From Tenodera sinensis (Eukaryota; Arthropoda; Insecta; Mantodea; Mantidae), in the NCBI GenBank assembly GCA_030765045.1, contig CM060969.1, forward strand, positions 41,784,716-41,848,715: a stretch of 64,000 bases of DNA, given 5' to 3'. Shown here piece after piece: positions 47,630-60,479 of this stretch. The position numbers were made by a program, and so were the translations under genes. The notes under the pieces were generated by a model. That model saw only the letters and a program-made list of their open reading frames with translations, ran no database searches and had not been told where the DNA came from. Every line of letters starts with the position of its first letter. Position 1 is the stretch's first letter.

Positions 47630-48215
47630 AATAAAAAGAACGGCGCACTTGCATAATTTATTAATGAATTACGAACGTTAATAAACAAAACGCTCAAAAG
47701 CTTTATGCTGAGTTGAAATTCCATACTCTTTCTATAAATTGCGGGGAACAAAAGAATGCAGACAGGGAGCCTATTCTATGTGCAAGTAGACTTTGCAAAT
47801 ATTCCTTGATTCAAAATTAAATATATACTGCAAAATAGATCTAAACAAATAACCCTCAAGGACTGGGGTTGAGGTACCTACTTATGCGATTATGTGTAGA
47901 ATTGTAAATATTCTTAAACTGTTATGAAGCGTTATGGGATTCTTGATTCATTCATTACATAAGCAAACCTAATTTCACTTAGATATATAGATTCAAATGC
48001 AAACCAGTTTGAATACGTACCTTTAATTCTTTCTTTTTTTTCCCTTTCTTTTTTCTTTTGAACTGAAGAATTCTGAGGCTTCTTTATTATTAACAGAGGC
48101 ATATTTTTAAACATATGAGCATAGCTTTTTTCTTTTAGATGTTCTTTTACGTTTTTCGTTATTCGCTGTTTGTCCGATTGTTTACTCCTTTTATTCGGTC
48201 ACATACATACATGAA
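47630..48215. other. unassigned stretch
   Basis: No supported feature. Confidence 0.5.
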
Positions 48216-48219
48216 AAAG

Positions 48220-48310
48220 CCCATGCCCGAGGCGGAACTCGAACAAGCAAACTCTGCGCTGTGGAGCACGAAAGACACACGTTTTAGCGACCACGGCTAC
48301 GAGTACAATT
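48220..48310 (-). mobile_element. tRNA-derived SINE head
   Basis: On the minus strand CCGTGGTCGCTAAAACGTG (A-box region) and TTGTTCGAGTTCCGCC (B box) have tRNA-like spacing. Confidence 0.5.
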
Positions 48311-48524
48311 ATTACTTACGCAAAAGTTTTGAGCATGTGGAATTTCCATCAAGATCATTAGAGTCATTTCTGAGAATATAGAAAAATTAGGGCTCTTTTA
48401 AAATGAAGAAATTTCCTTAAAATAGGCTTACTGAATTAAAACATGGTTTCATATTTCATTTCCTTTAAGTTATTGTCCCTCTCTGTCTCTCCCTCTCTCT
48501 CCTTCTCACGCACATGGACGTTGG

Positions 48525-48778
48525 TTTACGTGGCTCAGTTGGTCACGTTCTGGTCTGCGTATCTCAAGGTCGCGGCTTCATAGCCAGCCCAGACTGGGGT
48601 CACTCCCTTCTCAGTATATTTCTTCTTTACCTGATTACCCTCCCCTTATGTAACACTCCTCCCAGGACCTACAAGCCAGAGCATAGCGTCAAGACACCTG
48701 TCGGGGAGCAAAAGAACCTATGGTCCGTTCAAGTGAAGACCTGGAAGCGGGTGATCAGCTCGCACCAGCTATGCTAGT
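48525..48778 (+). mobile_element. tRNA-derived SINE
   Basis: GTGGCTCAGTTGGTCACG is an A-box region and GCGGCTTCATAGCCAG a B box. A body of about 190 bp follows. It abuts the next SINE tail to tail. Confidence 0.6.
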
Positions 48779-48784
48779 GTAGAA

Positions 48785-48968
48785 GAGGATGATATGAAAT
48801 GCAGGCGAAATCGATGAATGGAAAGGTGATGATGGCGCAATTGGTGGACGAAGCAAACCCGCCCAGAAGCCGCTTCGTTCACCACAAATACCACATGCGA
48901 GTCCCTGGGATCGAACTCGCCTAGGTGTAGGTGAACGGTCTAACCGCTCGGCCACGGCGCCGTTGTCA
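48785..48968 (-). mobile_element. tRNA(Ser/Leu-type)-derived SINE
   Basis: On the minus strand the head reads GTGGCCGAGCGGTTAGACCG (A box complement at 48944-48954), followed by GAGTTCGATCCCAGGGA (B box complement 48908-48919), then ATGTGGTATTTGTGGTGAAC, the same body as the SINE at 25215. This explains the spurious reading GAVAERLDRSPT in a 191-codon minus-strand frame (48755-49330). Confidence 0.75.
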
Positions 48969-48969
48969 G

Positions 48970-49890
48970 TATACTTACTGGTATATAAAAGAACTGCGGT
49001 ACGAAATTCCGGCACAGCGGCTGCGCTGGCAACTGACAGCGTCGTTAACGAAGAACAATTTTTTAACACATGGACCTCAAAATATAAAAAATGTATGGTA
49101 CATCTAGAATACTTCCTTCGCTGGTTTATATAGAGGTGGAAAAAGTGAAAGTATAATGCACGAGTTGATTTAAAACAAGAGTTATTTCTAATTAATAGGA
49201 AAGTTTGCTTTAGGAGTAGGTACGTCTTCAAGGGAATATTCATACTTATCTCGGTGTTGCCGTAAAGCACGGTGCCCAAAAGGACAGAGAGCGAGAAGGA
49301 GAGGGGGGATGGAGGGGGTGTGAGGTTCACTTATCGCAGATGCAGGCGAGCTTCAGCCTCCTTACAGGAGCACAAGAAGAGGTAAGGAAGAAAAACTGGT
49401 GGAGGTAGCTGGCTGCTGGTGGTGGTGCCACGGATCGATAAGAATTTAATTTCACAAAACGCCATCGTCCTATTCAGGGCAAGATAGGTCCCCTCCCACC
49501 TTATACTATTATAGGGAAAAGCCTCCCGGTTTCTATGGGCCACAGTATAAAGTGCGAGGTAGTAACGCTGCTTCTGAGGTAACAATAATGGGATATTTTA
49601 CACCCCGTTCTCATCCCTTCCCCAATACCTCAATTCCCACACCTCTTCCAACCACCATTTCTTTCATTTTCTTTTCCTTTACTTTTCTCCCCCTCTTGGA
49701 AGACACAGCAGGATGAATGGGCGACGTGAGATGGACAGGCGAGGACTCTTGGATGGGTATAAGAAAGAAAGTGCTATCATTCAATTGAATAGCTCTCCAA
49801 TCTCCATAAGATAAGAGAAAAGCTGAGAAAATATAGAAAAAAGCTTATCACTTCAACTATAATGAAAATTGAGTACATTTATATATATAT
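48970..49890. other. unassigned; G-rich patch at 49270-49330
   Basis: No gene recognised. The 191-codon frame that enters from the SINE is an artefact. Confidence 0.45.
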
Positions 49891-49896
49891 ATATAT

Positions 49897-50280
49897 GGGG
49901 TAAAACCTAGTACTTTGATTTAAATTTGGATTTGTTCTGAGTTATAATTTACATTTTAACATTTTACATTTGTATTAAACCTATTGAGATACAAACTTCT
50001 ATATTTGCTTAGATGGGGAAAACTTTATACTTTGATTTAAATGTGGTTTTGTTTTGATCTATAATTTACATTTTAAAATGTTCTACTTGTGCACGTATTT
50101 TATATTTTAATTTAGACATATTGAGGTATAAAATTGTGTAGGTATTTATTTATATGGTGAAAAGCTTTGTACCTACTTTGATTTAAATTTGTTTTGATCT
50201 ATAATTTACATTTTAAAAGTTCCTAGTTGTTCACTCATTTTACGTTTTTATTTAAATATATTGAGGTATAAACTTGATGT
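49897..50280 (+). repeat. minisatellite, three diverged units of about 118-141 bp
   Basis: Units begin near 49897, 50015 and 50156. Each has GGGG/GGTG-AAAAC/AAAGC, CTTTGATTTAAAT, TTTGTT-TGA-TATAATTTAC, ATTTTAAAA and TATTGAGGTATAAA. Confidence 0.75.
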
Positions 50281-50284
50281 AAAA

Positions 50285-51570
50285 CAGCCTCTATATTTTA
50301 TTATTTCTATGAAATAAGGCATATCTGCTTTATCTGTTTAAAGGAACGGATCTCTTTGCTAAGTGCGATTCACAAGAGGATTAAAATGAAATAAAATTAA
50401 ATAACTTCAAAGGAGGTGACATATTTATCAGTACTATAATAGATAAGGAGTGGAAAGTTTAAATAAATAAGCCTGTGGAATACTTTAATATTTTTCCAAT
50501 AATGCCACTATTTCTGATAATTTTTTCGTAGCTTAATTGAGATTAATACATGCTTGTTGTTATGATAACCATTTCTAGAGCGAATGGTATTTAAAGGTTC
50601 AATTAAATTACCCAAGAAAAATTATTATAACCAAGTTAGGATAATATTATAGTACGCTTTGTGTTTACTTTTTAGGGTAATTAGTAAAGTGGAATGTCAG
50701 AACAAATTCGCTTACTATGAATTGTTGCTATAAGCTTAAATGTTTATTTGTTACTTATTTGTTCATTTTGATTGGTAAGACATTAATGGGACCCTTTTGC
50801 AGAGTTGAGATCATACGCCACAACTAAAGTAGGAGAGCCCTTAATTTAAAAGTCTGGTTAGTCTCGGTAAAATACCGGTCACTTTTTGCAGAATCAGCAA
50901 AATAACTTGCTGAGTGAACAATAATAATCAAGATATACAGGTGAGAATAATGCATAAATCAGTGAACACTACACGTGATCAAAAATGGTTTACCAGGATA
51001 CAAAATATTACAAACATCAAGCCACAAGCATACCTAACCTGGCACTCCAAAATGGCGATCCCACGGAATTACCTTATATAAAATTGAACTGGTGTATCGC
51101 CCTATAGGTAAAGGTACAAAGAACAATTTGATATTGTTTTGTACTACCAAACAAAGTATTTAAGTTTCGAAGGAGAGGCTGACAAGCACGAATATTCACA
51201 GTCAGATAATTGTGTTATGTATTACAAAAAGTAATCCACCCAATTAGTATAACCACTTTTAAAATCTTTGTTATTATGTTGAGACATAGGTAGGTATATA
51301 CACCCGTGGACAGAAAAATGAATCATGTCCGGAACGCATACACACATAAATACGTAAATACATACAGACATATATTCACCTATACATGTCAGACAGACAG
51401 TCAGAAATATCACTTTGAAAACTGCATGTTATTTGGTACTTGTGGACTTGCTCTCTGCCGTTAAAGTACATTCCTAAACTCGTTTTACAGGCTGGTATTA
51501 ATTTATTTGTAATTGCCCAACCCAGAAATGTCTTGGAAGCTCACAAATGGCTCTTCCGTGCTTTAATTCA
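50285..51570. other. unassigned AT-rich stretch
   Basis: No supported feature. Confidence 0.5.
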
Positions 51571-51863
<293 letters not shown>

Positions 51864-51864
51864 G

Positions 51865-53920
51865 TGATCTTGATGACACTTGTGAATCAGAAGGGAGAAA
51901 TTCATTCAGCAATATATACTGTGACAGCAATGTAGTGAGAATTATTGGAAAACTAGGAAGAGTTTCAAAATACGAGAATAAGGTATTTTCTACTTAAGAG
52001 ATTCTCCAATGTACTTAAACTATGTGTAGTGCAGACTACTTTATTCGACGATATGGCTAGCAAAATAAGTATTTGCACAGAAATAAAATCAACAATAATA
52101 ATTGTTAAACTTAAAAAGTATGAGTATTTTCCAGTAAGTATTGACTAATAAGTCAACAATGAAGTAACTTTAGGTTCAGTATGTAATACAGTTCATGCAC
52201 ATACAAGCAAAAAAATAGGCGAAACACGCAGGCATGTAAGATTACCAGCGTTGAGTACAGAAAATTCAACTTTCTATCGTGACAAACAGGAATGGAAAGT
52301 GTTCAAAAGACGCTCGCCGAAAAACTAAATTACTTTTTTTCTCAAAGTCCATCAGCAAAACAAGTTCACCGTACGTAATAGCCGAAAATAGGATAGTTAA
52401 CGTGTGTGCGTAAATATGAAAGAGCTAACATACCTGTTACTTAGTCTTTTGAAAATTAAGTAAATGCCCTTCTTAAGCTGTGAAGATAGGTAACTGCATA
52501 ACATAGAAGAACGGTTCTGCCAGTGATGAACAGCATGCAATTTAACAATTGGAGCACATCAAACACACACACATACTCACTTACAAGGAAATCGGAATTG
52601 TGATCTACCTCACAAATCTTGATTCGATTTCTCTCTCACCCCTTTCTTTATCTTTTCTTTTCATTCCACCTACGCACTGCCGTAAATCTATCGACCTCCC
52701 TTCACACGCTCAACTCTTTCCGTCGAGATTACTTCAATAACAACTCACCCCTTTAGTCAATCGTCCATCTTCGAATAAAAAAAGGAAAGGAAACCAAATT
52801 GCAGTTCTTTCTTTCATAGGGCTCCTATGCCTTGCCACTAATCTTCTGTTCCTTTATCATTCTCTCCGAGAATATCCTTCCATTCTTTCCCTCGGAAATT
52901 TAACATCTATTACAGACATTCAACCGACAGATCATCTGGCCATGTGATTGTGACAAATCGCCTGAGCAATTCGTGCCCTGTTTCTAGATGGAGCTTGTCG
53001 TTTGTTTGTCTAGCAGGTGAATGGCTTATTCACGGGAAAACTGACAACAAGAAAGTAATTTTTTCCAGGCTGTCCTTTGTTTTTGCAAAACATTTATTAT
53101 ATTTGTTTTTATTGACGATAAAGCAGTAGTTTACCAACAATTTTAAATAACGCAATCATAAATGAAAATGGGGCTATTACAGGACCGTGTTTTACTATCG
53201 AAAAAAAACTGAGCATGCGCAGTCGTTCCCCGTTAAACGGCTCAATCAAGTACGACCCAAAACAACCATTATGGTATTTGTATATCCATTATCTTAGTTT
53301 AGAAAGATTGTTTTATTTGAGAGAACATATTTGTATTCCATAAGTTTTAAAATAAGCTTTCACGAGTTAAAGAGACCAGCTTGTGAAAACTGTTGAAATT
53401 TCTGAAACAACACATGTTATGTAGTAATAAATTTAAGTGATTTCAAATGTGGTGGTTATATAATTCTGCAGACCAAATAACTGAAGTACCAGTCAAGAGA
53501 GAAGAGCAGTTTTGAAATTTAAAACACTATTCATTGTTATTTTTATCGGCGCTTATACCTATTGCTTCTTGCAGTACAAACTTGTAGGTGCGTGCCTTTA
53601 GACATTACTTCCATTAACTTAAAACCTTAGCATTAAGAAATATGTACCTTTGAATTTCTTTTATAGAGCAAATCATATTTTACTTACAAATCATATAATA
53701 AGGTGTTAAGCACGTTTGGAACAAAAGTTTAAAGTATGATCTAAAGGTTTAAATTTTATTCTAAAATGCGGAAGCCTGTGCCATAACTAGATCTTTTTGT
53801 AAATTATTAAAAAGCATAAATTTTCAAGGGATAGTCAAGTAACACAAGTGAACACAAGCAACATAAGCTTAGCATAGAATGTTACAAATATGTGATAATA
53901 TTCAAGTAACAAATTGCTGT
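51865..53920. other. unassigned stretch
   Basis: A C/T-rich part at 52620-52740. No gene recognised. Confidence 0.5.
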
Positions 53921-53924
53921 TACT

Positions 53925-53996
53925 CGATGTCCACATTTCACCGGAAATATGTTTTGAGGCCACCAGAATAAAAGAAAAAAGCGTTTTTAGAAAAGG

Positions 53997-54073
<77 letters not shown>

Positions 54074-54475
54074 TTGTATAACCAGTAAACGTAAGAGATA
54101 AGCCATATCTTACTGTACAAAAAATGTAGATCTTGTAAAAAAATACAACCTATGTCCAAATACATATTTTTTCTTGAGTGAACCATTTCGGAGGTATTCC
54201 TTGTTATGTGTAAGAGTTTTGGAATACTTATACTTTCGTCAAATCTCAGCTGTGCAAAGGGAATGGAATCTCGAAGCTTTAAAAGATTTGACAATCGCTC
54301 AAAGCCTACTGTATTTCCATATTCCCCTTGTACCTACAAGGAAATAAGCAATAAGATAATTTCTGCAAATTTTTATTTCAACTAACTCGGAGAGGTATAA
54401 GATTAAGAGTTTATAAGAATGGTTAGTGAAAGAGTAGAGAAAGTCATGTGAATGCAGCAAATCTGATTTTTTACA
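53925..54475 (-). repeat. Rep-A copy 12 with internal deletion
   Basis: Head (CACATTTCACCGGAAATATG, GTTTTGAGGCCACC), then a GT array replacing the middle, then the well preserved distal half, AACCATTTCGGAGGTATTCC and CCCCTTGTACCTACAAGG, to the terminus GAAAGTCATGTGAATGCAGC and AAATCTGATTTTTT. Confidence 0.85.
54000..54072 (+). repeat. (GT)n microsatellite within Rep-A
   Basis: About 36 pure GT units at the Rep-A GTGTGT word. Confidence 0.97.
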
Positions 54476-54479
54476 TACT

Positions 54480-55335
54480 CATAAGAGTGAGTTTATGCAA
54501 AACTTTGACATTAATCGTAGGCAATTACAGTTTGGGATTCTGTGCATATTTACTTTATGCAAAGATGAAGCGCAATAGTATAAAGTATTAATCGTTAGGT
54601 AGATATATATTATAATAATATTATACATTAACTATGATTAGGTACATATTTCAGAATATTTTAAAGTACTTAAGAGCTTATTGAAAATGTAAACAGAGAT
54701 GAGCTGAAAATTAATAAACGGGCTTTTTAGTAATTTAGGTGAATGACACGAAACTTCATTATTAGAATGCGCATGCGTACCTGTTAGTTCGGTAAGTTTA
54801 CCTTATTTTTACGAGAAAGCCCTAGGTTATGGGGGAGAAATAATGAATGAACAAAGGTATTGCCTTCAATAAGTAACTTGCAAAATGTCTTATATTATTT
54901 ACACTTTTAAATTACACTGCTCTGCAAACTTGATACAGTAGGTATACAATATTTCTGAATTCTTTTTAGTAATTGTAATGCATTGTGTGTGATTTGTAAT
55001 CCAATTTACTGTTGTATGTAATGTTTATATTAAGTTTAGTAATAGATGTTTTGTTTCACTCTGTGTATTCATGTACATTCATATTTTATTATTATAGTAT
55101 TTCATAGGACGTAAATAAATGTAAGTACAAACGTAAATACCTTTTCGAATGATCATTTGTTTCAAGATGTTTCTTGACATTCCAAACTTTCCGAGAGACT
55201 CCACTTGTTTCCAAACAATATAACTTCTGTTGTTTTACATACTCCATCAACAGAACAATAGATCAACTTTTCAAACACATGTGGCCAGCACATTTTGTAG
55301 AGATAAATACATAGAACCACGGGGTATTACTGTGA
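54480..55335. other. unassigned AT-rich stretch
   Basis: No supported feature. Confidence 0.5.
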
Positions 55336-55342
55336 GCTTGTA

Positions 55343-55600
55343 TATCGATAAGTGCACATGAGGGCGTCGTGTGTAGGTTGCGACAGAGCTACTCGTGAAG
55401 ATCGCATGGCGCGGTGCGATTTCCAACACCTCGGAACGGAGCGATGATAACCGTCAACACCACCAACATTATCCAACTGAACTACTAAACACGGTTTCCG
55501 TTCGGATAGTTAGAATGGGTTTGATAGTGTTGCCGCCATTTTCAGAAGGGAAGGGCCGAGTTGGGGAAAGTTATGAGGGGTGAAATTCGGGGTTGAAAAC
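55343..55600. promoter_or_regulatory. promoter candidate with DRE-like and YY1-like motifs
   Basis: A perfect TATCGATA (55343-55350), the DRE palindrome frequent in insect core promoters, is followed by a CpG-rich segment and GCCGCCATTTTC (55532-55543), a YY1-type motif. A 62-codon plus-strand frame (55395-55583) lies between but is not recognised. Transcription direction and gene are unknown. Confidence 0.3.
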
Positions 55601-55604
55601 AAGT

Positions 55605-58000
55605 TAGGGATCCACAGAGGGGGTTTCTGTAATGTCTGCTTTAGGAGGGAGGGAAAGTAGAACCTAGACAAAAGGACTTGATGCCATCCAACCAGGGACT
55701 ACGGTTTGATGGAAGATTCAAAGCTGGTGGGGTTTAGGGACAAGGGGAGAAAAGTACAACAATAGTGGGCTGACAGGAGCTGTGGTGTGTCACCAACACA
55801 AAGATTCTTCAAGAGGCTGTGCTGTAACTTTGGTAAAAAATGTGGAAGCCATGTTTGTTAGGTGATATCAATGCCATGGTTGGGATGTAATCTCATATAA
55901 ATAAAAATGTGTAACAGAGATCCTCTCCATGGGCGAAGGGACATCCACTGGAAAGAATGTGCCAATTAAATGTGCTTGTTAGGTTAAACTGAACCAAATC
56001 GATGTCGTCATGGGAACGTCTTACTCTGCTTGATGAAGCTTTGACTGTGGTGAAAATAAACCAGCTTAGTTGTGTTCAGTACATTCTTCAATTCATCCTT
56101 CCGTATCTAATCATGGAAAACAGCTGACTCTCAACATACATACTGTAAGAACGAGTTAGAGGAACACTTAGGTACCTTTAATTCGTTTGAAAACGGTTAA
56201 CGATTCATGAAAGATATTACAGCAAAAGTAATATAAAACTCTTAAGACTTCCCCGATTAATCTGCTCAAACAATTAACATGTTGTTGTTAATTATATTAT
56301 TACATACTCTACGATTTATTCATTCCTTTTGTTAATAGTAAAGCACATTCTGGAAAAGATCAGTAATCTTGATTTGGTTTCAAATTTAGAGAAGTCTCCG
56401 TTGTGTCTATTGACAGTATTTATTTTCAGGGAAACACCAAAACCTTAGCTACGCCACTGCTTAGGAATAACATATCTACCTATTGGTACTTAAAAATATG
56501 TCGTTTCTTCAGCGATTACTTTGTGAAATATCTACTTAGTTCTAGAAAGAAAGACTACGTCCTCTAAAACGAAAGTAAGAAATATTTTAGAAGGATTTTA
56601 TTAATACATATGCAATTAATTTAATATTTTTCATGAGTAAACTGTAATATTTCATGAAATAGTACAGGAAGGCGACTTTGCAACTAAGTCTATCTGAATA
56701 CGGCCAACAGCTCTACTGAAAAAAGATGGAAATTTACCTTTTATTTAAAGCAAAATTAATTTAAGTGTGTAACTCAAAAACCTACTAAGCATCAAAAAAT
56801 GTTTAGGAGTTATATTAAAAAGTGTATCACAGGAGTTTTCACTTTAATATTGAATATAATGTACACTAAATAGAAAGATAATTACATATAGGTATATTTT
56901 GATATTTATTAATGATATTCTATGTCACATTATTAGTACGAATTGTTAAAGTCAGAAATACTAAACATAGCTAAAATAGATACCTATACACCTGAACCAA
57001 ATTAACCACCATAACACATAGGCATCCATATCTTGGGTGAATTGGTAATGATATATAGGTTGTACATACTGCAAAAAACTAATTCATTTTAAAAAATGGC
57101 GCATAGAAGATATTTGTGCTACGCTCTTCAATTATGAAAAGAGGGATATAACTCTTTTAATACTTTATATTTTATGATATTCATGATCAATTACTCTGAC
57201 ACTTACAATACGTTAAAGGTACATGATAAAAGTATGCCCAGAGGTATTGCAATAAATTAGAATTGCAACAAACGCTTGGTTAAAAATGCGGAAACTGCCT
57301 TCAAATGTTTATACCAGAGCCACATTGAGAGGTCGTAATAATGGGCTCTTATAAAAGAAAAGAAAAACGGTTGCAAATGTTTAAGTGCCCTCCTGCATAT
57401 TTGGCAAACCGCAAAATTTCAGCACGGAGCGCCTATTTATAAAAGAGCTAAGTACACAAACGTACTACTGAAAAAGTTGCACGTTTTAATGAGCTCTGAA
57501 TTTTTTCTACTCACATTTTTTCTACTCACATTTTTTGTCCATCTCTTAATGACTTCCTAGTCATAAAAGATTATACAAAACTCGGTCAAATTGAAGAAGA
57601 ATTTGCGGAAATTTGAGGATATACATTTTATTCCTCATGTCAACATCTCCAACTTATGAAATTTCACGAAAACCCGTTGAAGCTTTTTTAAGGAAATAAA
57701 AGTAACAAATGGGTAGATTGGGGTGGAATCTTAGTGAGATATTGCTTGTAAAACCGGTCACGGTTAAAAATTGAATAAACGTATATTGAGGGTAAACTTA
57801 CTTCATTAGATCTTGAATTTGAATGCATAATTAAATATCAAGATACCTATACCCAAATGAAAATATGTACCAAAATATACGAAAGATGTGCACCATAGTG
57901 TTAAAAACGACTTATCAAAAATCAAAGTATTTGTTTTGCAGGTAATGTCTTAAGAATAACAGTTGTAACCACTATTAGCATTTAGCTGCACAGCCATAGC
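55605..58000. other. unassigned stretch
   Basis: 55600-56080 is of balanced composition. Beyond it the sequence is AT-rich with no supported gene. A juxtaposed TTTGTTTTGCAG/GTAATG lies at 57941/57942 (+), a weaker recursive-splice-like site. Confidence 0.45.
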
Positions 58001-58377
58001 GAGCCGCAGTGGAACAAGTGTTCCTGAATTCGCGATTAAACTCGGGATTAAGATATGGTGAAATCAAAGTGTTCACGAGGAAAGCTGTTCATCTCAGCAA
58101 CCCTGAAAATATGGATTCCATACTAATGCTGATCACTTCGTACATTTTTTACGACACTAATATTCGCACTTCCCATGTCGAAAGTATGGTTTTCCAGATT
58201 GTAAGGCATATAGTATGTACAGAAGCTAGTAGATATTACTCCAGATTTTCTAAATTAATCTTGGAACATAAACATGTATATACGTATTATATTTCCATGC
58301 ATAGTATGTGTACATCTATCACCACAGAATGCGCAGGTGCATGAATGCGGTACTGAAGCAATGAGGTTTGGACCTCA

Positions 58378-58509
58378 AGACTTCCGGTGGGGATGTTTAG
58401 TGAGTAAGTTACTTGGGTTCGAAGCCAGGGTAGGAGCCTTACACTCGCATGCTTGCATGCGGTAAGGGCCTAAGTTGCCTTTTTCCCCACCACAAAAAAA
58501 AAAAAAAAA

Positions 58510-58540
<31 letters not shown>

Positions 58541-58541
58541 A
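58378..58541 (+). mobile_element. SINE with A-rich (AAAT)n tail
   Basis: GGGTTCGAAGCCAGG is a perfect B box (about 58416-58430). A short body ends in a poly(A) run and about seven AAAT units (58493-58541). The A-box half is poorly preserved. Confidence 0.6.
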
Positions 58542-58544
58542 AAA

Positions 58545-60470
58545 AATACAAAAACAAAATGTATTGATTGTAGTGACTTTGTTAAGTAGTGTATTATAAT
58601 TTAATATCGCTTTGAAGAGCAAAATATACTAATTTTCCTCTACGAATTGTATGTGTCTCTTACAGATAGGTATAGGTATAATTTCCGCATTCCTTTAAGC
58701 ATATAAAAAGGGACATACATTTCCCATATACCTAAATCCAGGCTAAGTATCTTTGCATGAAATCTAGCTGCTGTGAGTAAATTTGACACTTTGTTGGTTT
58801 GATGATCTAAGCATGGGCGTATGTATGTTAACATATGTTGCCTCTTACTGTCCAATGAATGGAGAGGTCAATGTTCAGTGTTTAGCATATTGCTACATTC
58901 TCTTGTTATTGTGTTAGCTGCTGTATAATCCAGGATGCTTTGTCAGGGATATCAGCTGAGTTAGGTTTGCAGGTGTGGATGGAGTTGGGCCAAAAACTGT
59001 ACTAGATAATAAATTATGCTCGCAGATGCACACAAGGAAAATATTTATCTATAAGCTTTTAATGAGAATATTATAAATGAATTTGAACTTGCATGTAGAT
59101 ATATAGGCTGTTAATAAGAAATCCTCAATAAGTTCACTATGTCTGTGATTACTAAATCGACTAGTTATTGACATATTTTCAGGAATTCTTAATAACCCAG
59201 GGCTTTTGTTAATCATAAACACGCCAATACATGTTATTGGAACTAAAATGCCAGAATTATACTAAAACGCAGATAAAAGTTCATAATTTTAAGAAACCTA
59301 TGCTCGCGCCTGTCTATAAACAGCATAATGCTCAAACAAAAGTTCAGTAGACGTTTAATAATTTACATACTATAGATTTTCAAAATTTCAATTTTGGGTC
59401 ATTTCTTTAATTTTGCAATTTTCCTAATTGTTTGAAATTTTTATGATTATTAAGATTTGTCAGAGATGAACTACATACAACTAATTATTATTGTTTGCTA
59501 CATGAAAACTGACAATGACAATGACAATAACATGCATTGCAATTGTTATGAAATAATTTTATTAATAACATCAAAATTTTAAATATTACTCAAATTTTAT
59601 TATGAACATTATATTTCCTTTATGTTGATTATTGAATTTAATAGATTTTGTTTACTTATTGTTATAATTAATTTAATATCATTGTAAACTTTGTAAAAAA
59701 TGTATTAATAGTTTTGTCATCGCACTTTGTAAACTTGGCAGCTCCCATATGAGTACATAATTTTAAGTAAACAAATAAATAAATACTTCATAAATAAATA
59801 ACAATTTTAACATGATTTTATGAGTAAAATGATAAGCGTGATTTTAACCAATAAAACAGTGTTGTTTACCTTGTCTAGCGCTTTCCTGCTCGCTGCGTTT
59901 CCTCCAGCATTAGAGTTATTCAACAATTAAATATTATTAATGCTGCGTTCCTTTCATTTAAAATTACGCCGTTATTTCACCTTATCCCAGAGAATTAAAA
60001 AGTGTTGCTTATTGTTCTCTTATTTCTCTATGTAGCGCATCCGTCCTTTTCTGCCTTCCATTCTATACACTTTATTCTGCTGACATGTTCGGGAAGCTGG
60101 CACCAAATTTACAGCCAGGAAAAGGCACATAAATTTAGCACATTGTTTGGTGGCCTAGTGCATTTCTGGAACGAGTATTAGGCGTACCAAAAACATCGCT
60201 TACGTACAGAAAGGGAAAAGTGCGGAATGGAGCAACGAAATAAACTGCGTGTAATTAATTCTCGTTGGTGGTTAATGAATTAATTTGTCACAATATGAAA
60301 TATGGGATCTAGAAGAATGAATTGAATTTTCCTGCCAGTTGAGTATACATCTCAAATTTAATGCTAAAAATATCAGAATATATAGTATAAGGTAGATATG
60401 TCATAAAGACATAGGCTGCAAATAGGCCTGCAAAAAAAGGATAATTTTAAATATGAACGACAAAGGATAA
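58545..60470. other. unassigned AT-rich stretch
   Basis: AAATAAATAA runs near 59770-59805 look like a retroposon tail, without a recognised body. Confidence 0.45.
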
Positions 60471-60479
60471 AAAATGTAG

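Noticed and set aside
48908..48968. tRNA-Ser or tRNA-Leu gene
   Set aside because: The tRNA-like head continues into a SINE body shared with 25215-25425.
48755..49330. 191-codon minus-strand frame
   Set aside because: Its recognisable part is the read-through of a tRNA-derived SINE; the rest matches nothing.
58009..58344. 111-codon plus-strand frame
   Set aside because: Unrecognised, followed by a SINE, no splice or poly(A) support.
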